In this document: piece by piece, positions 42,606-52,005 of the stretch
Numbering within the stretch: the first letter of the stretch is position 1
Layout: each line of letters opens with the position of its first letter
Assembly: GCA_900696685.1 (NCBI GenBank)
Contig: CAADHA010000084.1
Coordinates: forward strand, 26,405-90,404
Length of the DNA stretch: 64,000 bases
Source: an uncultured Planctomycetota bacterium
GTDB taxonomy: Bacteria; Planctomycetota; Phycisphaerae; Phycisphaerales; UBA5793
Direction: 5' to 3'
Position numbers and translations under genes: made by a program
The notes under the pieces: generated by a model
Told to the model about the DNA's origin: nothing
What the model saw: the letters and a program-made list of their open reading frames with translations, nothing else
Database searches by the model: none

Positions 42606-44774
42606 ATGCCCAGCCGCACTTCCTCTGCCGTCTTATCCAACACGCCCAGGGTGGCGTCGTCGACGTTACTGGTCGCAGGACTGATCGCGGCCATTACGGT
42701 CGTCGCGTATCTGCCGGCCCTGCAAGGCGGATTAATCTGGGATGACGATGCGCATGTGACCCGGCCGGAACTGCGCTCCACTGAAGGTCTCTATCGAATC
42801 TGGTTCGACCTCGGCGCCACGCAGCAATACTACCCCCTGCTGCACTCGGCCTTCTGGCTACAGCACAAGCTGTGGGGCGACCGGCCCATCGGCTACCACG
42901 TTGTGAACCTGGCGCTGCATCTTTTCGCAGCAGGTCTGGTCTTCGTCGTTGTTCGGCTGCTGCTGATTGAGCGGCATGCTGCCTGGGCCGAGAGTGCCGC
43001 GCTGATAACGGCTGCCGTGTTCGCCCTGCATCCGGTTCACGTCGAGTCCGTCGCGTGGATCACCGAACAGAAGAACACGCTCTCTGCCGTCTTCTATCTG
43101 GCAGCCATGCTGATCTACCTGCGATTCGATGCCACGCGTCGTGTCGGCCCCTACGCGCTCGCGACCGGTTTCTTTGTGCTCGGGCTACTTACCAAGACCG
43201 TTACAGCGACGCTGCCGGCGGCACTTCTGGTGATCTTCTGGTGGAAGAACGGCCGTCTCTCCATGCGGCGCGACGGTTGGCCACTGATGCCCTGGTTTGC
43301 ACTCGGTGCGGCTGCGGGGCTATTTACGGCATGGGTCGAGCACGATCTGATCGGCGCCAAGGGTGCGGCATTCGAGCTCAACGCAGCGGAACGGTTCCTT
43401 CTCGCCGGGCGCGTCGTCTGGTTCTACTTGTCCAAGCTCTTCTGGCCCGCGGATCTTGTCTTCATCTATCCGCGATGGTCCGTCGATGCCGCCGACTGGC
43501 GACAATGGCTCTACCCGATCACGCTCATTGTTTTGTTCATTGTGCTCGCCGCCCGCAGTCGGAAAAACCGGGCACCGCTGGCGGGGCTGCTTTTTTTCGT
43601 CGGCTCGCTCTTTCCGGTGCTGGGCTTCCTGAACGTCTATCCGTTTCTCTTTTCGTACGTGGCCGATCATTTTCAGTATCTGCCGAGTCTCGGGGTGCTG
43701 ATGCTGGTCGGCACCGCACTTGCAGCGGGCCTATCGCGGATGGCGTCGCCATTGCCGCGTCTGGCGGTCGTCCTGGTGTTGTGTGCGGCGCTGGCGTCCC
43801 TGACTTACCGGCAGAGCAGCATGTACCGTGATGTACGCACGCTGTACGAGACGACGATCGCCCGGAATCCGTCCGCGTGGATGGCTTTCAATAACCTCGG
43901 GGTCGTGCTGAAGGGCGAGGGGCACATTGACGAGGCGATGGACCACTATCGCCGTGCGATCGAACTCCGACCTGCGTATCCCGAAGCGTGGAGCAATCTT
44001 GGCGTTGCTCTGAGCGAGTCGGGCCGCTACGAGGAGGCCATAGCCGCTCATCGAGAGTCCCTACGCATTCGTTCCGCCAATCCGGAAGCGCTGAGCAATC
44101 TCGCGACTGCACTGAGCCGGGCCGGGCGACACTCGGAGGCGATAGACGCCATGCAACAGGCCCTGCAGTACGACCCACGAAACGCCGCACTGCATCGCAA
44201 TCTCGGCGTTACGCTCCATGCCGCCGGCCGGACGGCTGATGCGGTCGCGGCCTATCGCAGGTCACTTGAATTGCATCCAGAGCAGCCCGAGGTTCGCGCA
44301 CAGATGGAATTGGCGCTGGCGGCCTCGCAGTCGCCGGAGCAGGCGATCGTGAGCTACCAGCGGATCCTGAAGGATGATCCGACGAATGCGCAGGCACATT
44401 TCAACCTGGCTGTGCTGCTGGCGAACATAGGGCAATCACAGGAGGCGATACGGCACTACGAGCAGGTCGTCGTTCTTCACCCGGATCATCTGGAAGCCCG
44501 AACGAACCTGGCCACGCTGTTGGCGCGTAGTGGCAGGGTCAGCGAAGCGATCCCCCATTTTGAGAAGGCCGCCCAACTCGGCTCTGGCCGCGTTGAGATG
44601 CACATGAACCTGGCGGTCGCGTATGCGTCGGCTGAGCGATTTGCAGATGCCATGGCCTCGGCTGCGAAGGCGCGGGAACTGGCTCAGGCCGTTGGGCCGC
44701 CGGAGGTCGTTGCGCGGATTGATGAATGGATCGCAGATTGCCGGAGACGAGAGATGTCCACGAAGGGTCGCTGA
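42606..44774 (+). CDS. TMTC-like membrane protein with TPRs, second paralogue
   Basis: A 722-residue protein with the same plan as the 38,308 gene: LPALQGGLIWDDDAHVTRPE, YYPLLHSAFWLQHKLWGDRP and VFALHPVHVESVAWITEQKN in the membrane half, then about eight TPR units (AWMAFNNLGVVLKGEGHIDE through HMNLAVAYASAERFADAMAS). The longer TPR array and different loops indicate divergence rather than recent duplication. It ends at a bidirectional terminator shared with the PEP-CTERM gene. Confidence 0.87.
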   Translation: MPSRTSSAVLSNTPRVASSTLLVAGLIAAITVVAYLPALQGGLIWDDDAHVTRPELRSTEGLYRIWFDLGATQQYYPLLHSAFWLQHKLWGDRPIGYHVVNLALHLFAAGLVFVVVRLLLIERHAAWAESAALITAAVFALHPVHVESVAWITEQKNTLSAVFYLAAMLIYLRFDATRRVGPYALATGFFVLGLLTKTVTATLPAALLVIFWWKNGRLSMRRDGWPLMPWFALGAAAGLFTAWVEHDLIGAKGAAFELNAAERFLLAGRVVWFYLSKLFWPADLVFIYPRWSVDAADWRQWLYPITLIVLFIVLAARSRKNRAPLAGLLFFVGSLFPVLGFLNVYPFLFSYVADHFQYLPSLGVLMLVGTALAAGLSRMASPLPRLAVVLVLCAALASLTYRQSSMYRDVRTLYETTIARNPSAWMAFNNLGVVLKGEGHIDEAMDHYRRAIELRPAYPEAWSNLGVALSESGRYEEAIAAHRESLRIRSANPEALSNLATALSRAGRHSEAIDAMQQALQYDPRNAALHRNLGVTLHAAGRTADAVAAYRRSLELHPEQPEVRAQMELALAASQSPEQAIVSYQRILKDDPTNAQAHFNLAVLLANIGQSQEAIRHYEQVVVLHPDHLEARTNLATLLARSGRVSEAIPHFEKAAQLGSGRVEMHMNLAVAYASAERFADAMASAAKARELAQAVGPPEVVARIDEWIADCRRREMSTKGR

Positions 44775-44848
44775 TCGGGTCGTACCAAGTCTTCAGCGGA
44801 CAGGACAGGGCTGTTCGCTCGCGTTTCCCCCCGGCCGGTCGCGCAAAA

Positions 44849-44882
44849 AAAGGCCGCGAGCAGTCGCCTGCACGCGGCCTTT
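44849..44882. terminator. Bidirectional intrinsic terminator
   Basis: AAAGGCCGCG and CGCGGCCTTT form a 10-bp stem around a 14-nt loop, preceded by a run of A, which gives a T-run on the minus strand. It lies between the convergent TMTC-like and PEP-CTERM genes. Confidence 0.85.
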
Positions 44883-44904
44883 AAGATTTCAGAGGTTAGC
44901 TGGT

Positions 44905-45606
44905 TTAGCGGCGTCGCCGGAGGAACAGGGCGCCGAGGGCCAGCAGACCGATGGTGCCGGGCTCGGGAATGACCAAGCCCTTAATCACCAGGTTATCGAC
45001 TCGGTTCGTGCCACCAGTCTGAACCGTGGCGCCATTCGCGCTGACCGTGGTTTCCATCACAAGTCGGACACAAACTTCGGCGGCATCATCGAGCTCGGCA
45101 AAATCGCTGAGATCCACCTTGTGGCGGTCCTGCAAACGAACGTTTTCAGGCAGACTCGACCATGCAGGACTGACGTTCGCGCGAACCGTGTAGCTCAGTA
45201 CATCTTCATACGGTCCGAGCTTGCCATTGGCACTGACAGCCAGAAGGAAATCGCGAGGGCCGGTATTGCTGCTGACCTGATCCCAGTTGACCTGAATGCC
45301 GTAGTAGCCCTCGGTCGAGGTGCAGAACTGGTAGTAGTCGCCGATCTGCCAGTTGTTGGAGCTGAATGACTCGGCCGAGCCGTTGCCGACCGGGTTGTCG
45401 TACACAGCATTCGCGCTTGCATGGAAACCTTTCGCTGGCGAGCCAGCACCGGCATTCAGTCCGCCCTCGGCGGCATGGGGGCCGGGGCCAATCGGAATGC
45501 TCGTCTCGAAGGTCCATACGGCGAGATTCGTCAGACCTGCGGAAGCGGGGGCGGCGATATAAGCCACGACCGCGAGAGCAACCAGAACTTTTGCGAAGCG
45601 GTTCAT
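44905..45606 (-). CDS. PEP-CTERM-anchored secreted protein
   Basis: A 233-residue protein with a signal peptide (FAKVLVALAVVAYIAAPASA) and a C-terminal sorting signal: PEPGTIGLLALGALFLRRRR, i.e. PEP motif, hydrophobic helix, arginine cluster. Exosortase-type enzymes recognise such tails and attach the protein at the cell surface. The body (WTFETSIPIGPGPHAAEGG, then DLSDFAELDDA) resembles a jelly-roll-like extracellular domain of unknown ligand. GGAGGAG precedes the ATG. Confidence 0.9.
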   Translation of the reverse strand: MNRFAKVLVALAVVAYIAAPASAGLTNLAVWTFETSIPIGPGPHAAEGGLNAGAGSPAKGFHASANAVYDNPVGNGSAESFSSNNWQIGDYYQFCTSTEGYYGIQVNWDQVSSNTGPRDFLLAVSANGKLGPYEDVLSYTVRANVSPAWSSLPENVRLQDRHKVDLSDFAELDDAAEVCVRLVMETTVSANGATVQTGGTNRVDNLVIKGLVIPEPGTIGLLALGALFLRRRR

Positions 45607-45980
45607 ACTTCAAACTCCTCCGGATAGTGGTCAGCGCTGAGCTGCCAGCAAACTCCAAACGTGCTGTATTTCCTCTCCTGAAGAAGGTACTTCCTTCCCT
45701 TCCACTCACGTTCCAGTGTACCAGAATCGATCTTCGGATTCAACCCCCGGAAGCACCTTACCTTCCTGCTGAGAACTCTTTGCCATGAATGGGGTTAAGT
45801 ACGGTCAAACACCTTCGAAATACGAACCTAATGAAAGCTTATCGGATGGAAAGTTCGGAGTGCCGTACGCCCGCTGGCAACCGATGCATACCCGTTTTAT
45901 TGGCCTTCAAAGGCCGCTTACGATTCCTTTTGGTGACGTTGCAGATAGGCCAGTACGTGCTGATCGAGGGAATCCGTCAA
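45607..45980. other. Intergenic region, nothing recognised
   Basis: These 374 bp separate two minus-strand genes. Apart from the GGAGGAG site of the PEP-CTERM gene at its left edge and a weak GGCC-rich hairpin near 45,900, I see no gene, RNA or strong promoter. Confidence 0.5.
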
Positions 45981-47873
45981 TCAGGGAGCGAGCAGGTTCA
46001 AATAGTCCTCGAGATTCAGATACCCGTCGCCGTTGGCGTCTTCCATGCTGTCGTGGCGGTTGGGATCCGTCCCGAGGATGTACTCGTAAAAATCCGGAAT
46101 GCCGTCCTGATCACTATCGATTCGTTGGTTGATCGGTATGACCGTGTTTGTTGGGTAGAGCGTCTGAAGCGTTCGTCGGTCCGGTATGACCATCGACTCG
46201 GTGCTCCACTGATAGGTTGTCGGGTCATTCAGGACGCGAATCGCATCTTGCGGAAGCGTGATGCCGTCGGGAAACGTGCAGCTCAGCGAGTTCAGAAAAA
46301 CCCACTTGGCCTCGAAGAGCGACATACCCGGTCGCATCCGGTATTGACGCGGCGCACAGAGGAAGCCGGGGTCGTTCGTCGGGCGAAACGTGAGCACCTG
46401 CGCCGTTTCTCCGTGGTGTACGCCCACGCGTCTCAGCAAGGGATCCTGTGTGGGATCGTACCCGAGATCGGTCCGACTAAACGGCTGCGTCTGGTGCACA
46501 TAGATCAGTTCATCGACCAGTTCGCGGTCGACCACGTCGCGCGACGGCAGGGTGGCACCGGCGCTTTGCAGCACGCGTTGTACTCCGATACGGGCCGTAT
46601 CCGTGGCCACTGCCGGTGCGTATGTTGGCACCGCCAGACTGTATAAGCCGTTGAACGTTTGTTCGAAAACGTCGATCCGGCAGCTTGAAGTACCCGGCGG
46701 GCAGACCGAACCGGTGTTCGGCGTTACGAAGAACACGCCGATGTCCCAGTCGTTCTGGCTGTCGGATTGTCTTTGTGGCGCGATGTTGTCGCGGATGTAG
46801 AGCTTGGGTGTGCCGGTCGGATTGGCTGGGGCGGCGACGTTGATGACGCGTCGATAGGACGACTGCGGCGTGTCGATTCCGCGCATCAGGTAGTTGCCGA
46901 CATAGTTGACTCGCATCGAAGCGATGAACATGCAGGCGGTCTCGTACCAGTTGTAGATGACGTTGTTGCGGAAGTCGATCGTGCCCCCGGCGGTCATCCG
47001 CGGATTGCGCCGCAGGTTGTGGGCGAAGATGTTGTGGTGGATCGACAGCCGCGCCAGATCGGCAGGACTCTGACTGCCGGCCGATCGCCCGACCAGCCAT
47101 CCTGCACCTCCGGACCCCTCGCGGTGGCCGTACTTCGCGGCCTCGGCGATGATCGACCACTGCACGGTCACATCCTTGACCCATGAGACAATGTCGACGT
47201 TTTCGTCAATTCCCCAGGAGAGGGAGCAGTGATCAATCATGATGTTCGTGACAACGTCGCGGTTGGGGTCCTGCACCTCGGAGTCGTTTCGCAACATCTG
47301 GATTGAGTCGCTTCCATGATTACCGTGTGGTTCCCCGGCCTCCTCGTCGATGAACATGCGGATTCGCAGGTGCCGCAGAACGACGTCTCGCGTGCGGATG
47401 CGCAGGCCGGCGCCGCCGATGGTGATTCCCGGATTCGGCGCCGTCTGTCCGGCGATCGTCAGGTACGGATTCCGAATAAAAAGGGGCTGGTTCAGAAGAA
47501 TGACACCGCCGACTCGGAAGACGACGAAGCGAGGTCCCGTGGCTTCCACGGCTTCTCTCAAACTGCCTGGCGCGGCTACGAGTTGACCGTTCTGCGGATT
47601 GACGATCATGTCCTGGAGCGTCGTCACACGAAAGACCCGCGGCGCCATGCCGAGTCCGCCGGGTCCGCGGCCGCCGAGCGAGTAGGCGCCGAAGCCCTCC
47701 GCTGTCGGAAAGGCGCGGAGTGAAGGCAGATGACCGGCGCCATCGGGATTCTCCAATCCCTGCGCTTTAGCCGTTGACGCGCCCGACGGTACGCGAGAAC
47801 CGAGTAAGCCCGCGCCGACGGCGCAACTGATGCAAATGAGGACGCTCCGACTCAACCTGGACGAACTTCTCAT
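45981..47873 (-). CDS. Secreted pectate-lyase-like beta-helix protein
   Basis: A 630-residue exported protein. A signal peptide (SRSVLICISCAVGAGLLGSR) is followed by FPTAEGFGAYSLGGRGPGGL and a right-handed beta-helix (LTIAGQTAPNPGITIGG; VVLRHLRIRM; IMIDHCSLSWGIDENVDIV) of the polysaccharide lyase family 1/pectate-lyase type. The C-terminus (DSDQDGIPDFYEYILGTDPN, then EDANGDGYLNLEDYL) is a calcium-binding thrombospondin-3/dockerin-like tail common in planctomycete secreted enzymes. The start at 47,873 is preferred over 47,894 because GAAGG lies upstream. The substrate is probably a uronic-acid polymer. Confidence 0.87.
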   Translation of the reverse strand: MRSSSRLSRSVLICISCAVGAGLLGSRVPSGASTAKAQGLENPDGAGHLPSLRAFPTAEGFGAYSLGGRGPGGLGMAPRVFRVTTLQDMIVNPQNGQLVAAPGSLREAVEATGPRFVVFRVGGVILLNQPLFIRNPYLTIAGQTAPNPGITIGGAGLRIRTRDVVLRHLRIRMFIDEEAGEPHGNHGSDSIQMLRNDSEVQDPNRDVVTNIMIDHCSLSWGIDENVDIVSWVKDVTVQWSIIAEAAKYGHREGSGGAGWLVGRSAGSQSPADLARLSIHHNIFAHNLRRNPRMTAGGTIDFRNNVIYNWYETACMFIASMRVNYVGNYLMRGIDTPQSSYRRVINVAAPANPTGTPKLYIRDNIAPQRQSDSQNDWDIGVFFVTPNTGSVCPPGTSSCRIDVFEQTFNGLYSLAVPTYAPAVATDTARIGVQRVLQSAGATLPSRDVVDRELVDELIYVHQTQPFSRTDLGYDPTQDPLLRRVGVHHGETAQVLTFRPTNDPGFLCAPRQYRMRPGMSLFEAKWVFLNSLSCTFPDGITLPQDAIRVLNDPTTYQWSTESMVIPDRRTLQTLYPTNTVIPINQRIDSDQDGIPDFYEYILGTDPNRHDSMEDANGDGYLNLEDYLNLLAP

Positions 47874-48080
47874 GATATACCTTCGATGGGGCATTCAGGA
47901 ATGCCATACGAGGGAGGTCGGGCCTAACTGGAATGCACTGCTACGTAACGTCTCGCGGTCGCTCACCCGAAACATACGTTATGAAAATCTCGGGTTGAAT
48001 TCAAGGCGGCGGTGGTGATTTTCAGGGCGACGACCGCCTGCAGATCGTGGGATGCTGAAGGAAGGCGCGCATTTCGCGTA

Positions 48081-49403
48081 TCAGGTGGCGGCCGTAGCGT
48101 GTCGTGAACCGATTTTTGCGGCGGGTTTCGGGTCGTCGGCGCGGCTGATGACACGGGTTTCGATGGGGGAGATCAGCTCGTATTCAATGTGTCGCCAACG
48201 GATGCGGCGCCCTCGGGCGGATGCCAGAAACAGTATTAAGTGGAGTGCTCCGGACCAGAGGGCTCCAGTGATATCCCAGAATGCATCAAGCGCCGTCAGG
48301 TCCGGCGGATGGAGTACTTTTCGGATTGCGATCTGCCGCAGCACGACGCGGCCGATGGCTGCTGTGGCGATGTATACCCACAGGATGCTCGCAACCATCG
48401 CCACGGTTGGATTCCCGAGCCAGCCCAGGAGCGCGCCGACGCAAAGCCCTGCCGCGATCATGCCACCGCCGACGAAGCTCAGGCACACAAGCAGACCGGC
48501 CCGCCAGATCTCCGGGGCGCAGATTCTTGTGATTACGAGCTGGCGGCGTGCGAATTCCCAGAAGCCAAGCAGCGTGGTTCGATCATGACTCGGGATCAAG
48601 GCGTGCGGCACAAAGACGATCTCGAGCCCCTGTGTCTTGATGGCCTTCGAGACCTGAAGGTCGTCCGAGAGTGCCCGGTCCCAATGTTCCGCAATGCGTA
48701 ACTGCTCGAATCGCCTGCGGGTGATGGCCGTCGCGCCTCCCCAGCAGAATCGCGTGTGCGCTCGTTCCATCAAGGTGATGCTGGCTGCATTCCAAACGCA
48801 ACGGACGCCGTTGGCCAGTCCGCCGGCCGCGCAATACCATCGAAAGCCGGTGGCGGCGCCGACCTGTTCGTTGGCCAGCGGTGAGACGATGTGGCCCAGC
48901 CAGTCCTGATTCGGTACCGCATCGGAATCGAGAAAGACGAGCACTTCGACGTCCTCGGGCACGACCGCAACGGCGGCAAGCAGGTTGTGTATTTTTTGTG
49001 ATCGATGAGGCGTTCGGCCGGCGATGACGCGGCGATACTGTGGGAAGGGTGAATTCGGTGTGACGCGATTGTGTTCGTCGATCCATCTGCCCACGGCAGC
49101 GTAGGCCGGATCGTCGCTCGACTCGAATGTAAAGAGCACGATGTAGGCGTCGTAATTCTGGCGGCCGAGGCGCTCCACGGTGTGGTGCAGTCGCTCGTCA
49201 ACGCCGCAGCACGGCAGGATCACGGCGACCTTCGGCTGATACTCGAAGCGTCCGGACGTGCCACGGAGTTTGTCGGCCTGGCGGACTTTTTCCGCTACTT
49301 CGCCCACGAAACGAACGCCGGAGAACAGACCGATCGTCGCCTGAATGCATGAGAGCAGACAAACGGCAAACAGGACCAGATAAATCCAGTGAAGGTCAGA
49401 CAT
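48081..49403 (-). CDS. Family 2/21 glycosyltransferase, membrane-bound
   Basis: A 440-residue protein with an N-terminal helix (IYLVLFAVCLLSCIQATIGL), a GT-A domain and four or so C-terminal helices. VAVILPCCGVDERL begins the fold. The metal-binding DSD is at residues 159-161 (VFLDSDAVPNQDWLG). LSDDLQVSKAI and WEFARRQLVITR correspond to the third Asp and the Q/RxxRW-like motif of ceramide glucosyltransferase/HpnI-type enzymes. A lipid acceptor such as a hopanoid or sphingolipid-like molecule is plausible, but this is inference. Confidence 0.87.
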   Translation of the reverse strand: MSDLHWIYLVLFAVCLLSCIQATIGLFSGVRFVGEVAEKVRQADKLRGTSGRFEYQPKVAVILPCCGVDERLHHTVERLGRQNYDAYIVLFTFESSDDPAYAAVGRWIDEHNRVTPNSPFPQYRRVIAGRTPHRSQKIHNLLAAVAVVPEDVEVLVFLDSDAVPNQDWLGHIVSPLANEQVGAATGFRWYCAAGGLANGVRCVWNAASITLMERAHTRFCWGGATAITRRRFEQLRIAEHWDRALSDDLQVSKAIKTQGLEIVFVPHALIPSHDRTTLLGFWEFARRQLVITRICAPEIWRAGLLVCLSFVGGGMIAAGLCVGALLGWLGNPTVAMVASILWVYIATAAIGRVVLRQIAIRKVLHPPDLTALDAFWDITGALWSGALHLILFLASARGRRIRWRHIEYELISPIETRVISRADDPKPAAKIGSRHATAAT

Positions 49404-49582
49404 AAGCGCCCACCGGGCAGACGGTCATCATACCGCCCGCACGCTGTATTGCTACGGGTGCATCGACGCAGTCCTGAGGACGCATTCTGCAGTCGTTGCG
49501 CTGGTGAGACCGCGGTCGCGCCGCTTAGAATGTCGCCTCCAGAGGTGACTGTGCTGATGTGCGTGTTTCAGGAGCAACTTTG

Positions 49583-50725
49583 ATGAAGCAGAAGGCCGTC
49601 ATACTCGGATGCGGAATGGTCGGCGCCACGATTGCACGTGATCTGGCGACGGACGATCAATTCGAGGTCACCGTCGCCGACGTTTCTGCGGACAATCTCG
49701 CCCGCGTTTCCGGCGTCACCAATGTCACGATACGCGTCGCAGATCTCTCCACGCCTCAGGCCGTCGCCGACGTGATCCAGGAAGCGGATGTGGTTCTTGG
49801 CGCCATGCCCAGCCGGCTCGGACGCATGGTTCTACAGACCGTCATCGAAGCGGGAAAGTCATTCTCGGATATTTCCTTCATGATCGAGGACGCCCGCGAG
49901 TTTGACGGACTGGCGCAACGAAAGGGCGTAACCGCCGTGGTGGACTGCGGCGTTGCACCGGGGCTGGCCAATCTGATCATCGGCCATTGCTACGCGACGC
50001 TCGATCGGACGGATCGGATCGCCTATTACGTAGGCGGGCTTCCGAAGTCGCCGGCATGGCCCTACTTCTACAAGGCGCCTTTCGCACCGTCAGACGTCAT
50101 TGAGGAGTACACGCGGCCGGCCCGACTACGAGTAGACGGACGAAACGTGGTGCGTCCGGCGCTGTCGGAAGCGGAGCGGATTTGCTTCGAGGGCATCGGC
50201 GAACTGGAGGCTTTCAACACGGATGGATTGCGCTCGCTGCTCGATACGATCGACTGCCCGAACATGGTCGAAAAGACCCTGCGCTGGCCGGGTCATGCGG
50301 AACTCATGGCCATCTTTCGGGAGACCGGTTTCTTCAGCAAGGAGGAGATCGACGTACGCGGCACGCGGGTACGACCGCTGGATGTGACCGCGAAACTGCT
50401 CTTTCCAATGTGGACGTATAAGCCGGGTGAGGAGGAATTTACGATCCTGCGCGTGGTTGTCGAAGGGCAGGAAAGAGGCGAGCAGGTGCGGCTGATCTAC
50501 GAGCTATACGACGTGTATGACGCGCAATCCGATCAGACCTCGATGGCCCGAACGACCGGCTTTCCCTGTGCGATCGTAGGTCGAATGCTGGCCCGTGGTG
50601 AGATCACACAGAACGGCGTCCTTCCTCCGGAACTCTTGGGCAAGCATCCGGGCATGCTTGAACGCATCACGGAAGAGCTATCTCGCCGCGGCGTACATAT
50701 CCAACACCGTCGCGAGCTGCTGTGA
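49583..50725 (+). CDS. Saccharopine dehydrogenase-family oxidoreductase
   Basis: A 380-residue NAD(P)-dependent enzyme. The Rossmann loop is at the start (KAVILGCGMVGATIARDL), VTVADVS is the second strand, and VVDCGVAPGLANLIIGH plus YYVGGLPKSPAWPYFYKAPF are typical of the lysine-6-dehydrogenase/saccharopine reductase branch. AGGAGCAACTTTG gives a good ribosome site for the ATG at 49,583. It may act in lysine or polyamine metabolism; the neighbours do not tell. Confidence 0.9.
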   Translation: MKQKAVILGCGMVGATIARDLATDDQFEVTVADVSADNLARVSGVTNVTIRVADLSTPQAVADVIQEADVVLGAMPSRLGRMVLQTVIEAGKSFSDISFMIEDAREFDGLAQRKGVTAVVDCGVAPGLANLIIGHCYATLDRTDRIAYYVGGLPKSPAWPYFYKAPFAPSDVIEEYTRPARLRVDGRNVVRPALSEAERICFEGIGELEAFNTDGLRSLLDTIDCPNMVEKTLRWPGHAELMAIFRETGFFSKEEIDVRGTRVRPLDVTAKLLFPMWTYKPGEEEFTILRVVVEGQERGEQVRLIYELYDVYDAQSDQTSMARTTGFPCAIVGRMLARGEITQNGVLPPELLGKHPGMLERITEELSRRGVHIQHRRELL

Positions 50726-50749
50726 GTCGATTCCCAGGCGAGCCACTGC

Positions 50750-51271
50750 TTATCGTCCGGCAGTTGTGTTCACGGCCATCACAGGACCGCGGAAGGACGC
50801 ATGGCAGGAATTGCAGGTGGTGAAAATCTCATCGACCTTTCGTGAAATCTGATCGACTTTCTTCCGTCGCGCCAATGCGGCCAGCTCGCTGCACTCTCGC
50901 GCCAGTCGAAGGGCGAGATCGTCATAGACGCGCCGGCTTTCCTCGCTCCATTCCGTCTCACGGAAGAGCCGTGGAATCAGTCGGGCGTCCTCCGCCAGCG
51001 CCGCGGCGTGAACGGCCACATCGGCCAGTTGTTCGTCAAGCTTCCGCTGATCGGCCTGCCGGGCGAGTTGATCAAAGTCAATTGCGCGCAGCTCATGCAT
51101 GATGAGTCGAAGATGCTCATTGCGCACGACGTGCAGCCCATGTGCGTCGTCGGCGTCGGATGCGGCGCCTTCCGTACCGGCGGGCTGCTGGCATGCAGGG
51201 TTCGTGAGGCAGACTGAGGCAAGCGCGAGAGACAAGACGGTGATGGTTGTTCGGTACACTTTGCGAAGCAT
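50750..51271 (-). CDS. Cytochrome c'-like exported protein
   Basis: A 173-residue four-helix-bundle type cytochrome. A signal sequence (RTTITVLSLALASVCLTNPA) ends in a possible lipobox cysteine (TNPAC). The single heme site is near the C-terminus, CNSCH at residues 153-157, as in cytochrome c'. GAGGTGG precedes the start. It could bind nitric oxide or act in periplasmic electron transfer. It converges on the saccharopine-dehydrogenase-like gene. Confidence 0.87.
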   Translation of the reverse strand: MLRKVYRTTITVLSLALASVCLTNPACQQPAGTEGAASDADDAHGLHVVRNEHLRLIMHELRAIDFDQLARQADQRKLDEQLADVAVHAAALAEDARLIPRLFRETEWSEESRRVYDDLALRLARECSELAALARRKKVDQISRKVDEIFTTCNSCHASFRGPVMAVNTTAGR

Positions 51272-51391
51272 GTCGTTACCACCTCAAGCTGATTTGAACT
51301 TCCGCGACGGGGTCCGCGGACGAACCGCCGGATAAGCGTACCACGGGCTCAGGAGGTCTGCATCCCGCTGCATCACTCTACATCGGCTATC

Positions 51392-51820
51392 ATGATGTCC
51401 ATGGAACATGATCCGATTGCCTTCCGGCAGGCCCTGGTTCGCGGCTGGCGTCGGCGCTGTCCGAGATGCGGCGAGGGTCCGCTTTTCGGGCGATGGAATC
51501 ATCTTCGGGAGTGCTGCCCGATCTGTGGTCTGGAGTACGAACCGCTGGAAGGCAATTCGTGGTGGTTCATGTATTACTCGACCGCAATGTTGACCGGCGT
51601 CATCGTGATTCTCATGTTTCTCATTCGACCTGCGAACCTCTGGCTGGGTCGGCTTGTCGTCTTTGCGACCGCGCTGGTGCTCATTGTGCTGAGTCTGCCC
51701 TATCGCAAAGGCATTGCATTGGCGATCGATTATCTCTCGGAACATCGTTGTTCCAAAATGCACAAAGCCGACACCGAAGGGTCCTCGCGCTGCGAGGGCG
51801 AGCAGGATTCGCGCCAGTGA
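51392..51820 (+). CDS. DUF983 family membrane protein
   Basis: A 142-residue protein. A zinc-ribbon-like pair of knuckles (RRCPRCGEGPLFGRW and CCPICGLEYEPLEGN) precedes two transmembrane helices (STAMLTGVIVILMFLIRPAN; LGRLVVFATALVLIVLSLPY). This is the DUF983 arrangement. Function is unknown; members often lie near cytochrome oxidase or lipid genes. Other ATGs lie at codons 2 and 4, and no strong ribosome site decides among them. Confidence 0.88.
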   Translation: MMSMEHDPIAFRQALVRGWRRRCPRCGEGPLFGRWNHLRECCPICGLEYEPLEGNSWWFMYYSTAMLTGVIVILMFLIRPANLWLGRLVVFATALVLIVLSLPYRKGIALAIDYLSEHRCSKMHKADTEGSSRCEGEQDSRQ

Positions 51821-52005
51821 TGTCTCGATGCCGACGGGATGACAGTTCGTTCGCGCTCACTCTTGAAACAGATCATCTCTTGAATTAGTCCTGCCCCTTG
51901 GGGTATCTTGGTACGTGTTCGGTCAGAAGCACCTGAAAACTCAGTCTCGTGCGCCGTCCGGAATCGCGGCGTGCGACTCACATCGCCAATTAAGAAAGGG
52001 CACAC

